From Clostridium pasteurianum DSM 525 = ATCC 6013 (GTDB taxonomy: Bacteria; Bacillota; Clostridia; Clostridiales; Clostridiaceae), in the NCBI RefSeq assembly GCF_000807255.1, contig NZ_CP009268.1, forward strand, positions 2,200,384 through 2,264,383: 64,000 nucleotides of DNA, given 5' to 3'. Below the pieces are notes generated by a model. The model was not told where the DNA came from and searched no databases. It saw only the letters and a program-made list of their open reading frames with translations. The first letter of the stretch is position 1; every line of letters starts with the position of its first letter. Shown one piece after another: positions 28,952-37,361 of the stretch. The position numbers and the translations under genes were made by a program.

Positions 28952-28974
28952 AACCACCATTTCAAATGGTGGTT
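28952..28974. repeat. Right-end subterminal hairpin of the IS
   Basis: Perfect 11-bp palindrome with a single-base loop, 7 bp from the inferred end that lies downstream of tnpA. In this family such imperfect or perfect hairpins are bound by TnpA and define the cleavage site. Confidence 0.8.
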
Positions 28975-29066
28975 TAATTTTGGTCCCTCCAGGACACGTT
29001 ACTGGCACGCCTAAAGGCGGTTTCGCAAAGCCATTTTTACTGGTTACCTCTCATGCGAGGCCTTTG

Positions 29067-29489
29067 CTATTTTCTTCCGTCTTCTAGTTTATCACTCTCT
29101 TCTTGTTGCCTTATATACTCTATTATTGTATCTTCATTTACATTTCCTACCGTTGCTACATAATAACCTCTTGCCCAGAAATGTCTTTCTCCCCATCTAC
29201 TTCTATACTCTGGATGCCTATCAAACAACATTAATGCACTTTTTCCTTTTAAATATGCCATACACTCAGATACACATAATTTTGGTGGAATTGCTATATA
29301 CATATGAACATGATCTTTACAAACCTTTCCTTCTATCAATGTGATCTGCTTCATTTCACATAACTTCTTTAAAATTTCTACTATATCTTTTTTTGTTTCA
29401 CCATACATTATTTTTCTTCTATACTTTGGAATAAACACTATATGATATGTGCAATTCCATCTAGTATGTGCTATACTTGCATTATCCAT
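29067..29489 (-). CDS. tnpA: IS200-like Y1 transposase TnpA
   Basis: 140 residues, complete. HUH motif KDHVHMYI with His60 and His62, and the catalytic Tyr125 in EYIRQQEE. Start MDNASIAHTRWNCTYHIVFIPKYRRK is standard for the family. It has its own AGGAGG site, but this is inside a hairpin (29496-29552). Intact and probably functional. Confidence 0.95.
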   Translation of the reverse strand: MDNASIAHTRWNCTYHIVFIPKYRRKIMYGETKKDIVEILKKLCEMKQITLIEGKVCKDHVHMYIAIPPKLCVSECMAYLKGKSALMLFDRHPEYRSRWGERHFWARGYYVATVGNVNEDTIIEYIRQQEESDKLEDGRK

Positions 29490-29495
29490 TTGGAT

Positions 29496-29552
29496 AACCT
29501 CCTTTGATTTGATACGGCCTGCGAAACCTGTATCATTATATCATTGGAGGTT
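29496..29552 (-). promoter_or_regulatory. Ribosome-binding-site-hiding hairpin upstream of tnpA
   Basis: AACCTCC (29546-29552, minus strand) is exactly complementary to GGAGGTT (29496-29502), which is the tnpA ribosome binding site. An inner stem GATAC-GG/CC-GTATC (29511-29534) closes the same structure. In Salmonella IS200 a 5' UTR hairpin is known to hide the ribosome binding site; this looks like the same principle. Confidence 0.7.
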
Positions 29553-29589
29553 CTTTTACTCTAGCCAAATCTACTGCTTATTCTATTCG

Positions 29590-29606
29590 CCCCATCTCAG
29601 ATGGGG
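29590..29606. repeat. Left-end subterminal hairpin of the IS
   Basis: Perfect 8-bp arms CCCCATCT/AGATGGGG with a single C as loop, 18 bp from the inferred end upstream of tnpA. Confidence 0.75.
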
Positions 29607-30106
29607 GATTAATATACTGTGTCATTTATATAGTGCATTATAAGAGTCCATATTTAAGCATCTGCAAACATTCTGAAATTTTAAGTTTTCTACATTTTTC
29701 TTAAGTAAAGGAAATGTTATAGGACTTTTATCAATCAAATAACATTGTTTTGCACCACGACTTACAGCTTCTAATCCAAGACTTCCCGTACCTGCAAATA
29801 CATCTAAAACAGTGGCATAAGGCACATCATTTTGAATTATACTAAATATAGATTCTTTTATTCTATCTAAAGTTGGTCTCGTTTCCATTCCTTCAGGAGA
29901 CAATAATTTTCTTCCCTTTGCAAGACCAGCAATTATTCTCATATTCTTACCTCCTCTTTATATTAACGATTTTATCCATTATATACTATAAATTACCTCT
30001 TTTTATATTACATCTGTTATTTCCATAACATTGTAGCATAGAGTATTAAATTATACAAAGTTTTTTGCTTATTTTACAACATTATTATAAAATTTACACA
30101 CTTGCA

Positions 30107-32143
30107 TCAATTAAAGCATATATATTTTGATGTAAGCTCTAGTTTATTTAAAATATGATTTTTAATAAAAATATCTCTTTCTCTATTACTTTTTATTAAC
30201 ATCTTAGCTTCTCTATTTGCCTCTTTTAATATATGAGAATCTTCTATTAAATCAGATAATATGAGATTATCTTCACCATGCTGTCTAAATCCAAATAATT
30301 CACCACTACCTCTGATTTTAAAATCCTCTTCTGCTATATAAAATCCATCATTGCTATTTTTTAGAACTTCCATTCTATGTTTCACCACTTTGCTTTTTAT
30401 ATTGGCAATTAAAAAACAATAAGATTTATTTGCTCCTCTTCCAACTCTGCCTCTCAACTGATGAAGCTGTGAAAGTCCAAATCGTTCCGCATTTTCTATA
30501 ATAATAATACTGGCATTAGGAACATTTACTCCTACTTCAATAACTGTTGTAGATACCAATATATGAATTTCTCCTTTTTTAAATCTAGACATTATATTAT
30601 CTTTATTCTTTCCAGTCATTTTTCCATGAATCATCTCTACAGTGAAACTTTTAAAGTATTTTTCTCTCAATTCACTTAAAAGGCTGTTAACTGAACTCAA
30701 ATTCAGTTCTTCATTTTCTTCTACTAAAGGACAAACCACATATATTTGTCTGCTCTTTTCCAATTCTTTAAGTGCAAATGTGTATATTCTCTCTCTATCT
30801 TTCTTATCTACATAATAAGTATCTACTTTCTTTCTTCCAGGCGGAAGTTCATCAATAATAGAAACATCTAAATCTCCATATAAATATAATCCTAAAGTTC
30901 TTGGTATAGGTGTTGCAGTCATTACTAATATATCTATATTATTTCCTTTATTGAATAATTTACTTCTCTGCATAACACCAAACCTATGCTGCTCATCCGT
31001 TACCACCAATCCAAGATTTGAAAATTCTACATTGTCTTCAAGAAGAGCATGAGTTCCAATTATCATATGAATTTTACCCTCTTTTAATTCATTTTTAATT
31101 CTGTTTTTATTTTTCTCACTAATACTTCCAATCAATAGTTCTATATTTATATTAAACTCACTTAAAAGCTTTTCAGCTTCAATATAATGTTGTCTTGATA
31201 ATATTTCTGTAGGAGCTAAGAGAACTGCCTGATATCCATTCTTAATTACATTAAACATGGCAATTAAAGCTATAATAGTCTTTCCAGACCCTACATCTCC
31301 TTGCAATAATCTATTCATTGCTATAGATTTTTTCTCATCTATTAAAATTTCCCTTATAACTTTACTTTGAGCTTTAGTTAAATCATAGGGAATTTTTTCT
31401 TTTAATTCCGTAAGTTCTTTTGAAATTTTAAAAGCAATTCCCTTTTTTCCTCGATTCACATAATCTTTTAACATGAGTACTTTTAAAGAGTAGGTAAATA
31501 ATTCTTGAAACTTTAATCTCTTTTTAGCCTCATTTAATTCAATAAAATTCTTAGGATTGTGAATACACCTTATAGCCCTGTCTAAAGAATAAAATTTATA
31601 TTTTTCTATAATCCAATCTGGTAAATTTTCTTCAATAATTACCTTAGATAATACTTGTGATATAATCTTTGTAAAATATGAATTCTTTAGATTTTCTTTT
31701 AATGAATAAATAGGAACAATCTTATCAGTTCCACTATTTTGCTCTTTAATAACTATTGGAACTTCTAAAACCGTCTCACCTTTAATATAATTCAATTTAC
31801 CCATTAGTGTATATTTATTGTCTACATAAAAGCCTTTACTAATATATGGCATGTTAAACCAAATCCCTTTAAATAGATTAAAGCCATCAGTAAACATTAG
31901 CTTTGAAATTAATTTACCATTTTTGCTTCTAAAGCTACCTTCATTTTTTATAAATCTGCAGTTAATTATTATTTTATTTCCTCTATTTGCTTTAGCTATA
32001 TTATCCATACGAGGTATATTCTCATAATCTCTTGGAAAATACAAAAGCAAATCCAATATGGAAAAGATACCACATTTATTTAATTCCATCTTAATTTTAG
32101 GACCTACTCCTTTTATATAACTTATATCACTATATATATTCAT
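30107..32143 (-). CDS. recG: ATP-dependent DNA helicase RecG
   Basis: 678 residues. N-terminal wedge/OB domain, then helicase motifs: I GDVGSGKTI, II DEQHRFGV, III TATPIPRT, VI QLRGRVGRG. Branch-migrates stalled forks and Holliday junctions. Upstream of rsmD-coaD as in other Firmicutes, and 100 bp after the DAK2 gene with a terminator in between. Confidence 0.97.
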   Translation of the reverse strand: MNIYSDISYIKGVGPKIKMELNKCGIFSILDLLLYFPRDYENIPRMDNIAKANRGNKIIINCRFIKNEGSFRSKNGKLISKLMFTDGFNLFKGIWFNMPYISKGFYVDNKYTLMGKLNYIKGETVLEVPIVIKEQNSGTDKIVPIYSLKENLKNSYFTKIISQVLSKVIIEENLPDWIIEKYKFYSLDRAIRCIHNPKNFIELNEAKKRLKFQELFTYSLKVLMLKDYVNRGKKGIAFKISKELTELKEKIPYDLTKAQSKVIREILIDEKKSIAMNRLLQGDVGSGKTIIALIAMFNVIKNGYQAVLLAPTEILSRQHYIEAEKLLSEFNINIELLIGSISEKNKNRIKNELKEGKIHMIIGTHALLEDNVEFSNLGLVVTDEQHRFGVMQRSKLFNKGNNIDILVMTATPIPRTLGLYLYGDLDVSIIDELPPGRKKVDTYYVDKKDRERIYTFALKELEKSRQIYVVCPLVEENEELNLSSVNSLLSELREKYFKSFTVEMIHGKMTGKNKDNIMSRFKKGEIHILVSTTVIEVGVNVPNASIIIIENAERFGLSQLHQLRGRVGRGANKSYCFLIANIKSKVVKHRMEVLKNSNDGFYIAEEDFKIRGSGELFGFRQHGEDNLILSDLIEDSHILKEANREAKMLIKSNRERDIFIKNHILNKLELTSKYICFN

Positions 32144-32221
32144 AATTGGCTCCTGTCAAAATTTTAATATTTTATATTGATAAAACAGATTTAAAACCAT
32201 ATTATAATTTTTATATACAAT

Positions 32222-32243
32222 AAAAAAAGCCCTTAGGCTTTTT
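32222..32243 (-). terminator. Terminator of the asp23-DAK2 pair
   Basis: Stem AAAAAGCC/GGCTTTTT with a 4-nt loop and a T-run on the minus strand, directly after the DAK2 gene stop. Confidence 0.75.
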
Positions 32244-33896
32244 CTACTCAACTGAAATTATAAAATAATATAGAGGCTGCTGTCCATTAATACATTGAAT
32301 ATCCACTTCTGGATAAGACTTTTCTATTCTTTTAATTAAATCTTTAACTGATTTTTCTACACAACCCTCTCCATAATACAATGATATAAGTTCACTATCT
32401 TTCTTTACTAATTTCCCTATTAGATTTTCACACATACTGTATATATCATTGCCAATTTCTATAATGTCACCTTCAATTAAGCCCAAAATATCCCCAGAGA
32501 AAATATTTTTACCATTAATCTCTGTATCTCTTACAGCATAGGTTATTGTACCTGTAGCCACTTTTGATATTGAATTTATCATATTATCTATATTTGTATC
32601 TACTTCCTCATTCTCATTGAATTCTGTAATACAAGTTATACCCTGAGGAATAGTTTTTGTAGGAATCACTATAATATTTTTATCGCTGAGTTCAGCTGCT
32701 TGAGTAGCAGCCATTATAATATTTTTATTATTAGGTAATATAAATATATTTTGTGCTTTTAATTTGCTGATTGAACTAAAAATATCCTGTGTGCTTGGAT
32801 TCATAGTTTGCCCGCCTTCAATTACACAATCTACTCCCAGTTCTTTAAATATTTCAATTATTCCATTTCCAGAGGCTACAGCAATAAATGCATACTCCTT
32901 TAAATTTATATTTTCATCAGATTTTTCCATTTCTACAAGTTGTTCTTGAGGTTTATATTTATCCTCTAAAATTCTCCTATGCTGTTCTCTCATGTTATCA
33001 ATTTTTATTTTTGAAAGTTCTCCTAATTTTAATGCCTTAGATAAAATAAGCCCAGGATCATTAGTGTGAATGTGAACTTTTATGATTCCCTCTTCTCCAA
33101 CTATAATCATAGAATCTCCATGGCATGAGAGATCTTTTTTAAAGTCCTCTAAATTCTCTTTTTTAGAATTAATAAAGAACTCAGTGCAATATCCAAATCT
33201 TATTTGAGCTGGATCTATCTCCTGTTGATGCATAACCGTTTCTGATTTTACATTTTGATTTTTTTCCTCTAAAGATGGTTGTATATCATCTCTAAGAGCT
33301 TCGTACATACCTTTAAGTATTATTAAAAGTCCCATGCCTCCAGCATCTACTACTTTTGCCTTTTTTAGAACAGGCAGCATATCAGGGGTTTTATTTAAAA
33401 CTTCTTCGCAGTGTTCACAAACTGCCTTCATCAATGTAGTTATATTTTCATCTTTAGTACTGGCAGCCTTTTCTCCAGCAGCCTTTATAACAGTAAGTAT
33501 AGTACCTTCTGTAGGTCTCATGACAGCCTTATAAGCAGCTTTACTACCCTCTAGAAGACTATTGGCAAATTCATTAGAATCTACTTCATTAGTATTTTCT
33601 AATCCAATAGATATACCTCTTAGAATCTGCGATAAAATAACCCCTGAATTCCCTCTAGCTCCCATTAAAGCACCTTTTGAAAGTTGTTTTGATACTTCTG
33701 AGATAGTTGAGTTATCCTTAATTTTAATTTCTGAAACGGCACTTCTAAAGGTCATAGACATATTAGTACCAGTATCTCCATCTGGTACAGGAAAAACGTT
33801 TAAGGAATTAACAAATTCTTTTTGATTCTCCAATCTGTTACAGGCATTTATCATCATGTTATAAAATCTACAGCCGTCTATCTTTAAGTATTTCAC
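32244..33896 (-). CDS. fakA: DAK2-domain protein YloV (FakA-like fatty acid kinase)
   Basis: 550 residues. N-terminal DAK2 nucleotide-binding domain (NVFPVPDGDTGTNM, ARGNSGVILSQILRG, PTEGTILTVIKAA), a middle domain, and a C-terminal DegV-like part. FakA phosphorylates fatty acids bound to FakB; no fakB in the window. Always paired with the Asp23 gene yloU upstream, 12 bp away here. Confidence 0.93.
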   Translation of the reverse strand: MKYLKIDGCRFYNMMINACNRLENQKEFVNSLNVFPVPDGDTGTNMSMTFRSAVSEIKIKDNSTISEVSKQLSKGALMGARGNSGVILSQILRGISIGLENTNEVDSNEFANSLLEGSKAAYKAVMRPTEGTILTVIKAAGEKAASTKDENITTLMKAVCEHCEEVLNKTPDMLPVLKKAKVVDAGGMGLLIILKGMYEALRDDIQPSLEEKNQNVKSETVMHQQEIDPAQIRFGYCTEFFINSKKENLEDFKKDLSCHGDSMIIVGEEGIIKVHIHTNDPGLILSKALKLGELSKIKIDNMREQHRRILEDKYKPQEQLVEMEKSDENINLKEYAFIAVASGNGIIEIFKELGVDCVIEGGQTMNPSTQDIFSSISKLKAQNIFILPNNKNIIMAATQAAELSDKNIIVIPTKTIPQGITCITEFNENEEVDTNIDNMINSISKVATGTITYAVRDTEINGKNIFSGDILGLIEGDIIEIGNDIYSMCENLIGKLVKKDSELISLYYGEGCVEKSVKDLIKRIEKSYPEVDIQCINGQQPLYYFIISVE

Positions 33897-33908
33897 TTTT
33901 TTACCTCC

Positions 33909-34256
33909 CTAGACTCTAACACCCTGAACATTCACCGTTATACTAGAGACTTTGAGTCCTGTATAATTCTCTAAATTATATTTTATTTTCTGTATTATAT
34001 TATTTGCTATAACTGAAATTTTTGTACCATATTCTACGATTATATATAATTCTATATTAATATTATTATCTTTTGAGTTTATTTTTACACCTTTACTTAG
34101 ATTTTCCCCTCTAATTAATTCCCAAAAACCGTCACTGGCATTCTTTGAAGCCATGCCAACAACACCGTAACATTCCATTGTAGAAATTCCTACTATATTA
34201 GCAAGAACATCAACTGAATAGTTAATGGACCCATTTTCATTGGTTATACCCATCAT
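33909..34256 (-). CDS. yloU: Asp23/YloU family protein
   Basis: 115 residues: a single Asp23 domain (ADS: NYSVDVLANIVGISTMECYGVVGMAS, then beta-rich VEYGTKISVIANNI). Members are membrane-associated in Staphylococcus and linked to cell envelope stress. Partner of the DAK2 gene; divergent from rpmB. Confidence 0.92.
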   Translation of the reverse strand: MMGITNENGSINYSVDVLANIVGISTMECYGVVGMASKNASDGFWELIRGENLSKGVKINSKDNNINIELYIIVEYGTKISVIANNIIQKIKYNLENYTGLKVSSITVNVQGVRV

Positions 34257-34357
34257 TATAACTCCTCCTTATTCTTTACCATATAAATATTTTATATTAA
34301 TCTTATTGATAATTCAAGAAATTTAATCCAATTACTTTTATATTCACTATTTTCTAC

Positions 34358-34387
34358 TTGCATAATTTACATGCATTATGATAAAAT
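34358..34387 (+). promoter_or_regulatory. Candidate promoter of rpmB
   Basis: TTGCAT and TAAAAT with an 18-bp spacer, about 50 bp before the rpmB start. A short palindrome ATGAAGT-tata-ACTTCAT lies in the leader just before the AAGGAGGTG ribosome binding site. Confidence 0.45.
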
Positions 34388-34440
34388 AATGTTTGTGCTA
34401 ATTATGAAGTTTATAACTTCATTTAAGGAGGTGTTTTTTA

Positions 34441-34632
34441 ATGTCAAGAAAATGTGATATATGCGATAAAGGTTTAGTAGCAGGAGTTCAATACAGCCAT
34501 TCACACCGTCAATCAAAAAGAACTTGGCTTCCTAATGTGAAAAAAGTTAAAGCTATTGTAAATGGAACACCAAGAACAATACATGTATGTACAAGATGCC
34601 TTCGTTCTGGTAAGGTTCAACGTGCTATATAA
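34441..34632 (+). CDS. rpmB: 50S ribosomal protein L28
   Basis: 63 residues, zinc-binding form: CDIC at the start and CTRC near residue 51. Family block RTWLPNVKKVKA. AAGGAGGTG 8 nt upstream. It is the only plus-strand ribosomal gene here, divergent from asp23, as in Bacillus. Confidence 0.97.
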   Translation: MSRKCDICDKGLVAGVQYSHSHRQSKRTWLPNVKKVKAIVNGTPRTIHVCTRCLRSGKVQRAI

Positions 34633-34681
34633 GCGGATTTTTAGACATCCCATGGAATTTTTTATTCTATAGGATAAATTT

Positions 34682-34715
34682 AAAAAATGCAGTTGTACAG
34701 ACAATTGCATTTTTT
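34682..34715 (+). terminator. Terminator of rpmB
   Basis: Hairpin AAATGCAGTTGT/ACAATTGCATTT followed by a T-run; 50 bp after the rpmB stop. It also faces the convergent spoVM gene and may serve both. Confidence 0.75.
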
Positions 34716-34722
34716 ATTTTAC

Positions 34723-34791
34723 CTATTTTCTTATAAAAATTTTTATTACTGAAGATAAAAATTTTGGAAGTTTAAAAGCAAAAATTTTCAT
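34723..34791 (-). CDS. spoVM: Stage V sporulation protein SpoVM
   Basis: 22 residues: MKIFAFKLPKFL then SSVIKIFIRK and a stop, with a strong AGGAGG site 9 nt upstream. The KLPKFL core with Pro9 is the hallmark of SpoVM, an amphipathic helix that recognises the convex forespore membrane and anchors SpoIVA. It is close to rpmB, as in Bacillus subtilis. It is slightly shorter than the Bacillus peptide (26 residues) and easily missed because of its size. Its partner spoIVA is at 51.5 kb. Confidence 0.88.
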   Translation of the reverse strand: MKIFAFKLPKFLSSVIKIFIRK

Positions 34792-34801
34792 ATAAATCCT
34801 C

Positions 34802-34975
34802 CTAGTCATCATGCGAATTATTAATTAAACACCAGCCCCCATATATGAGACCGGCACCAACTGCCATAACCCATCCCCAAACTGGAATAATAAAAGTTAT
34901 TATAATGCCTGCACCAATAGAGGCAATTATAAGTCCCCACTTTTTTCTTTTTAACTTATTATGCTTTCTCGTCAA
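34802..34975 (-). CDS. Small membrane protein upstream of spoVM
   Basis: About 57 residues. Basic start (TRKHNKLKRKKW) and two hydrophobic helices joined by a GWV turn (LIIASIGAGIIITFI and WGWVMAVGAGLIYGGW). A TTG preceded by GGGGGT fits best; two ATGs further up lack a ribosome binding site. The frame ends 10 bp before spoVM, so the two are co-transcribed. No family recognised; a sporulation role is only suggested by position. Confidence 0.65.
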   Translation of the reverse strand: MTRKHNKLKRKKWGLIIASIGAGIIITFIIPVWGWVMAVGAGLIYGGWCLINNSHDD

Positions 34976-35039
34976 TTTAATTACCCCCATTGCCATTCCA
35001 TTAATATTATATGATTCAAATTGAAGTTTATTTCATAAA

Positions 35040-35067
35040 AAGAGAAAAACTTCTAAGTTTTTCTCTT
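35040..35067 (-). terminator. Terminator downstream of thiN
   Basis: Perfect 13-bp arms AAGAGAAAAACTT/AAGTTTTTCTCTT with a 2-nt loop and a T-run on the minus strand. It lies 108 bp past the thiN stop and separates the long rpe-thiN operon from the small membrane protein gene. Confidence 0.7.
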
Positions 35068-35175
35068 AAAAGTTTTTCCTGCATATTATTAGAAAGCATA
35101 TTTGGTTTAAATTATTTAATTATGTTTTTAGATAGTACACTGATAATATTAATCAAATACTTATTTATAATTATA

Positions 35176-35811
35176 TTAATCTTTAGATTTAATCAATAAC
35201 AATATTCCTTTATGGAAAGTAATGAAAACACTACCATCCATTAATTCATTAGATACCGTTCGCGGATCTCCAAATTTTAAATCATAATTATTAAGCTCAT
35301 ATTTTGCTTTACTGATTGATAAACCTTTTACTACACTGCCAAAGGCTTGTAGAGAAAATAAATCTCCTCTTTTTCCTTCAATTTTAAAAGCTTCATTGTG
35401 AAGAGATATTGTATTATTTTCATCTATAATATAGGCTTCTATATTACTAATTAAACATCTGTATAACAAACCTAAATTAGCAAAGGTATGATCCAATCTA
35501 CTGCCCGTACATCCAAATAACAAAATGCTATCTGGACTCATTTTAATCGCCTCTTTTAGCGCCGCTTCAGTATCAGTAAAATTTTTTTCTGTAGGATAAG
35601 AAATTATTTTACACTTTTTTTCCCTAAAATAATTAATAACCTCCCTATCAATCGAATCAAAATCTCCTAATATTATATCAGGTATTATATTATACTTATA
35701 TAATATATTTGACCCGCTGTCAGCACTTATGATAAAAGTTTCATTGTCTATATATTTTTTTAAATTTTGTTCTCTGGGCGGTTTACCTCCAGAAACAATA
35801 ACTATTTTCAT
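35176..35811 (-). CDS. thiN: Thiamine pyrophosphokinase
   Basis: 211 residues. Converts thiamine and ATP to TDP. Catalytic/substrate loops: VSGGKPPREQN, ADSGSNILYKYNIIPDIILGDFDSI, and GCTGSRLDHTFANL. C-terminal thiamine-binding sandwich. Starts 1 bp after rpe; end of the stp-prkC-rsgA-rpe-thiN operon. Confidence 0.95.
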   Translation of the reverse strand: MKIVIVSGGKPPREQNLKKYIDNETFIISADSGSNILYKYNIIPDIILGDFDSIDREVINYFREKKCKIISYPTEKNFTDTEAALKEAIKMSPDSILLFGCTGSRLDHTFANLGLLYRCLISNIEAYIIDENNTISLHNEAFKIEGKRGDLFSLQAFGSVVKGLSISKAKYELNNYDLKFGDPRTVSNELMDGSVFITFHKGILLLIKSKD

Positions 35812-35812
35812 A

Positions 35813-36469
35813 TTATATGCCTTCTTTTAAAATACTTATATTCTTTTCTATTTCTTCATTTTTAAAAACTGATGATCCTGCCACAATTACATTGGCTCCA
35901 GCCTTTACAATGGATTTTATATTATCTTTATTTATTCCTCCATCTACCTCAATCATAAGAGATGGATTGCATTTTTCCGAAAGTAATTTTATCTCCTTTA
36001 TTTTATTTAAAGTATAATCTATAAAACTCTGCCCACCAAATCCCGGGTTAACAGACATTATAAGTACCATATCTAATTCTTGTATAATACATTCTAGTAC
36101 GGATACAGGTGTTGCTGGATTTATAGCAATACCTGCTTTTTTACCTAAACTCTTTATATATTTTATTGTTCTGTCTATATGTATGTCACTTTCATAGTGT
36201 ATAGTTATAATATCCGCACCAGATTTTGCAAATTCATCTATATATTTGGAAGGTTCTTCAATCATCAAATGTACATCAAAAATTAAATTTGATATTCCAC
36301 GTACAGCCTTAATAATTGGCATACCAAAAGATATATTGGGAACAAATCTTCCGTCCATTACATCAATATGAACCATATCCGCTCCAAATTTTTCCAAATC
36401 CTTTATATCTTTCCCTAGGTTTGATAAATTTGCTGACAATATAGATGGAGATAATTTTATCATTTCCAT
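35813..36469 (-). CDS. rpe: Ribulose-phosphate 3-epimerase
   Basis: 218 residues, TIM barrel of the pentose phosphate pathway. Diagnostic blocks: LSPSILSANL, DMVHIDVMDGRFVPNISFG, MSVNPGFGGQSFI and EVDGGI. It overlaps rsgA by 10 bp. Confidence 0.98.
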   Translation of the reverse strand: MEMIKLSPSILSANLSNLGKDIKDLEKFGADMVHIDVMDGRFVPNISFGMPIIKAVRGISNLIFDVHLMIEEPSKYIDEFAKSGADIITIHYESDIHIDRTIKYIKSLGKKAGIAINPATPVSVLECIIQELDMVLIMSVNPGFGGQSFIDYTLNKIKEIKLLSEKCNPSLMIEVDGGINKDNIKSIVKAGANVIVAGSSVFKNEEIEKNISILKEGI

Positions 36470-37329
36470 TCCCTCCTACTTAAAATTTCTTCTAATGTTT
36501 TTATATAAAACATATATCTATTTTTATTTATTTTACCAGATTCAACCGCCTCTTTCACTGTACATCCAGGTTCTTTATAGTGCATGCAGGTTGAAAATTT
36601 ACAGGTATCATAATATTCCAAAAACTCAGGAAAACACCCTTGAAGCTGATCTTTTTTTATAAAACTTATATCTAAAGAAGAGAACCCTGGTGAATCTGCT
36701 ACATATCCGCCATCTATTTCTAAAAGTTCACAATGTCTTGTAGTATGCTTACCTCTATTCAGTCTTTTACTTATATCCCCTGTTTCCATAGCTGAATGTC
36801 CCACTATAGAATTTAAAATGGTAGATTTACCTACTCCTGAAGGGCCACAAAATACAGTAATATTTTCTTCTAGATGAGCTTTGATTTTATCTATTCCATA
36901 TCCTGTCTTTGCATTTAAATAAATGGTTTCATATCCTATACTCTTTACCAGAGAAACTGTATTATCCACTTCTTCTTTAGTAGCTAAATCAATTTTATTA
37001 AAACACACTACTGCTTTTAATTTATTAACTTCACAGAGAACTAAAAATTTATTCAACAAATCCATATTAAAATCAGGATTACGTACAGCAAAAATTATAA
37101 AAGCCTGTGTTACATTTGCTATAGATGGTCTTATAAGTTTTGAAGTCCTATCACATATTTCCTTGATAACGCCTTTATTATCTTCATCTAAATCTATTAT
37201 GACATTATCTCCTACTAATGGGGAAAGTTCTTTGTGCCTGAACTTTCCCCTTGCTTTACATTCATATATTTTACTATTCACCTTTACATAATAAAAACCG
37301 CCTATACCTTTTATAATTATACCTTGCAT
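36460..37329 (-). CDS. rsgA: Ribosome small subunit-dependent GTPase RsgA
   Basis: 289 residues. N-terminal OB fold, circularly permuted GTPase (NKIDL before GPSGVGKSTLLN-like GPSGVGKST and DSPGF), and a C-terminal zinc motif with CKFSTCMHYKEPGC. Helps late 30S maturation. Position after prkC is conserved. Confidence 0.97.
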   Translation of the reverse strand: MQGIIIKGIGGFYYVKVNSKIYECKARGKFRHKELSPLVGDNVIIDLDEDNKGVIKEICDRTSKLIRPSIANVTQAFIIFAVRNPDFNMDLLNKFLVLCEVNKLKAVVCFNKIDLATKEEVDNTVSLVKSIGYETIYLNAKTGYGIDKIKAHLEENITVFCGPSGVGKSTILNSIVGHSAMETGDISKRLNRGKHTTRHCELLEIDGGYVADSPGFSSLDISFIKKDQLQGCFPEFLEYYDTCKFSTCMHYKEPGCTVKEAVESGKINKNRYMFYIKTLEEILSRREWK

Positions 37330-37361
37330 TATAACTCCTTAATATTTTATTATTTTAGTTT

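Larger units (their letters stand above)
28945..29624 (-). mobile_element. IS200-like insertion sequence (about 680 bp)
   Basis: Bounded by the restored rsmD frame. One gene (tnpA, minus strand). Each end has a subterminal perfect hairpin: 28952-28974 (AACCACCATTT, 1-nt loop) and 29590-29606 (CCCCATCT, 1-nt loop). There are no terminal inverted repeats and no obvious target duplication, as expected for single-strand peel-and-paste transposition. No tnpB. The boundaries are inferred from the interrupted gene and may be off by a few bases. Confidence 0.9.
28705..29942 (-). pseudogene. rsmD: rsmD (16S rRNA G966 methyltransferase) split by IS200-like element
   Basis: The N-terminal part (29625-29942, 106 codons) has MRIIAGLAKGRKL, the AdoMet loop DVFAGTGSLGLEA and stops at TGA inside the insertion. 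The C-terminal part (28705-28944) resumes with LSDDKCIFNLIF and carries the catalytic IDPPY. Joining the two at ...YNALYK / LSDDK restores one normal RsmD frame without duplicated target bases. The catalytic motif and the cofactor loop are now on separate fragments, so the enzyme is presumably lost. The start has a strong AGGAGG site. Confidence 0.93.

Noticed and set aside
28705-28965. The 86-codon frame starting MKWWLLT as an independent gene
   Set aside because: Its first residues come from the IS end; the rest is the C-terminal part of rsmD.
29126-29643. Plus-strand frames inside the IS as a possible second IS gene (tnpB)
   Set aside because: Too short, antisense to tnpA and its leader, with no TnpB motifs.
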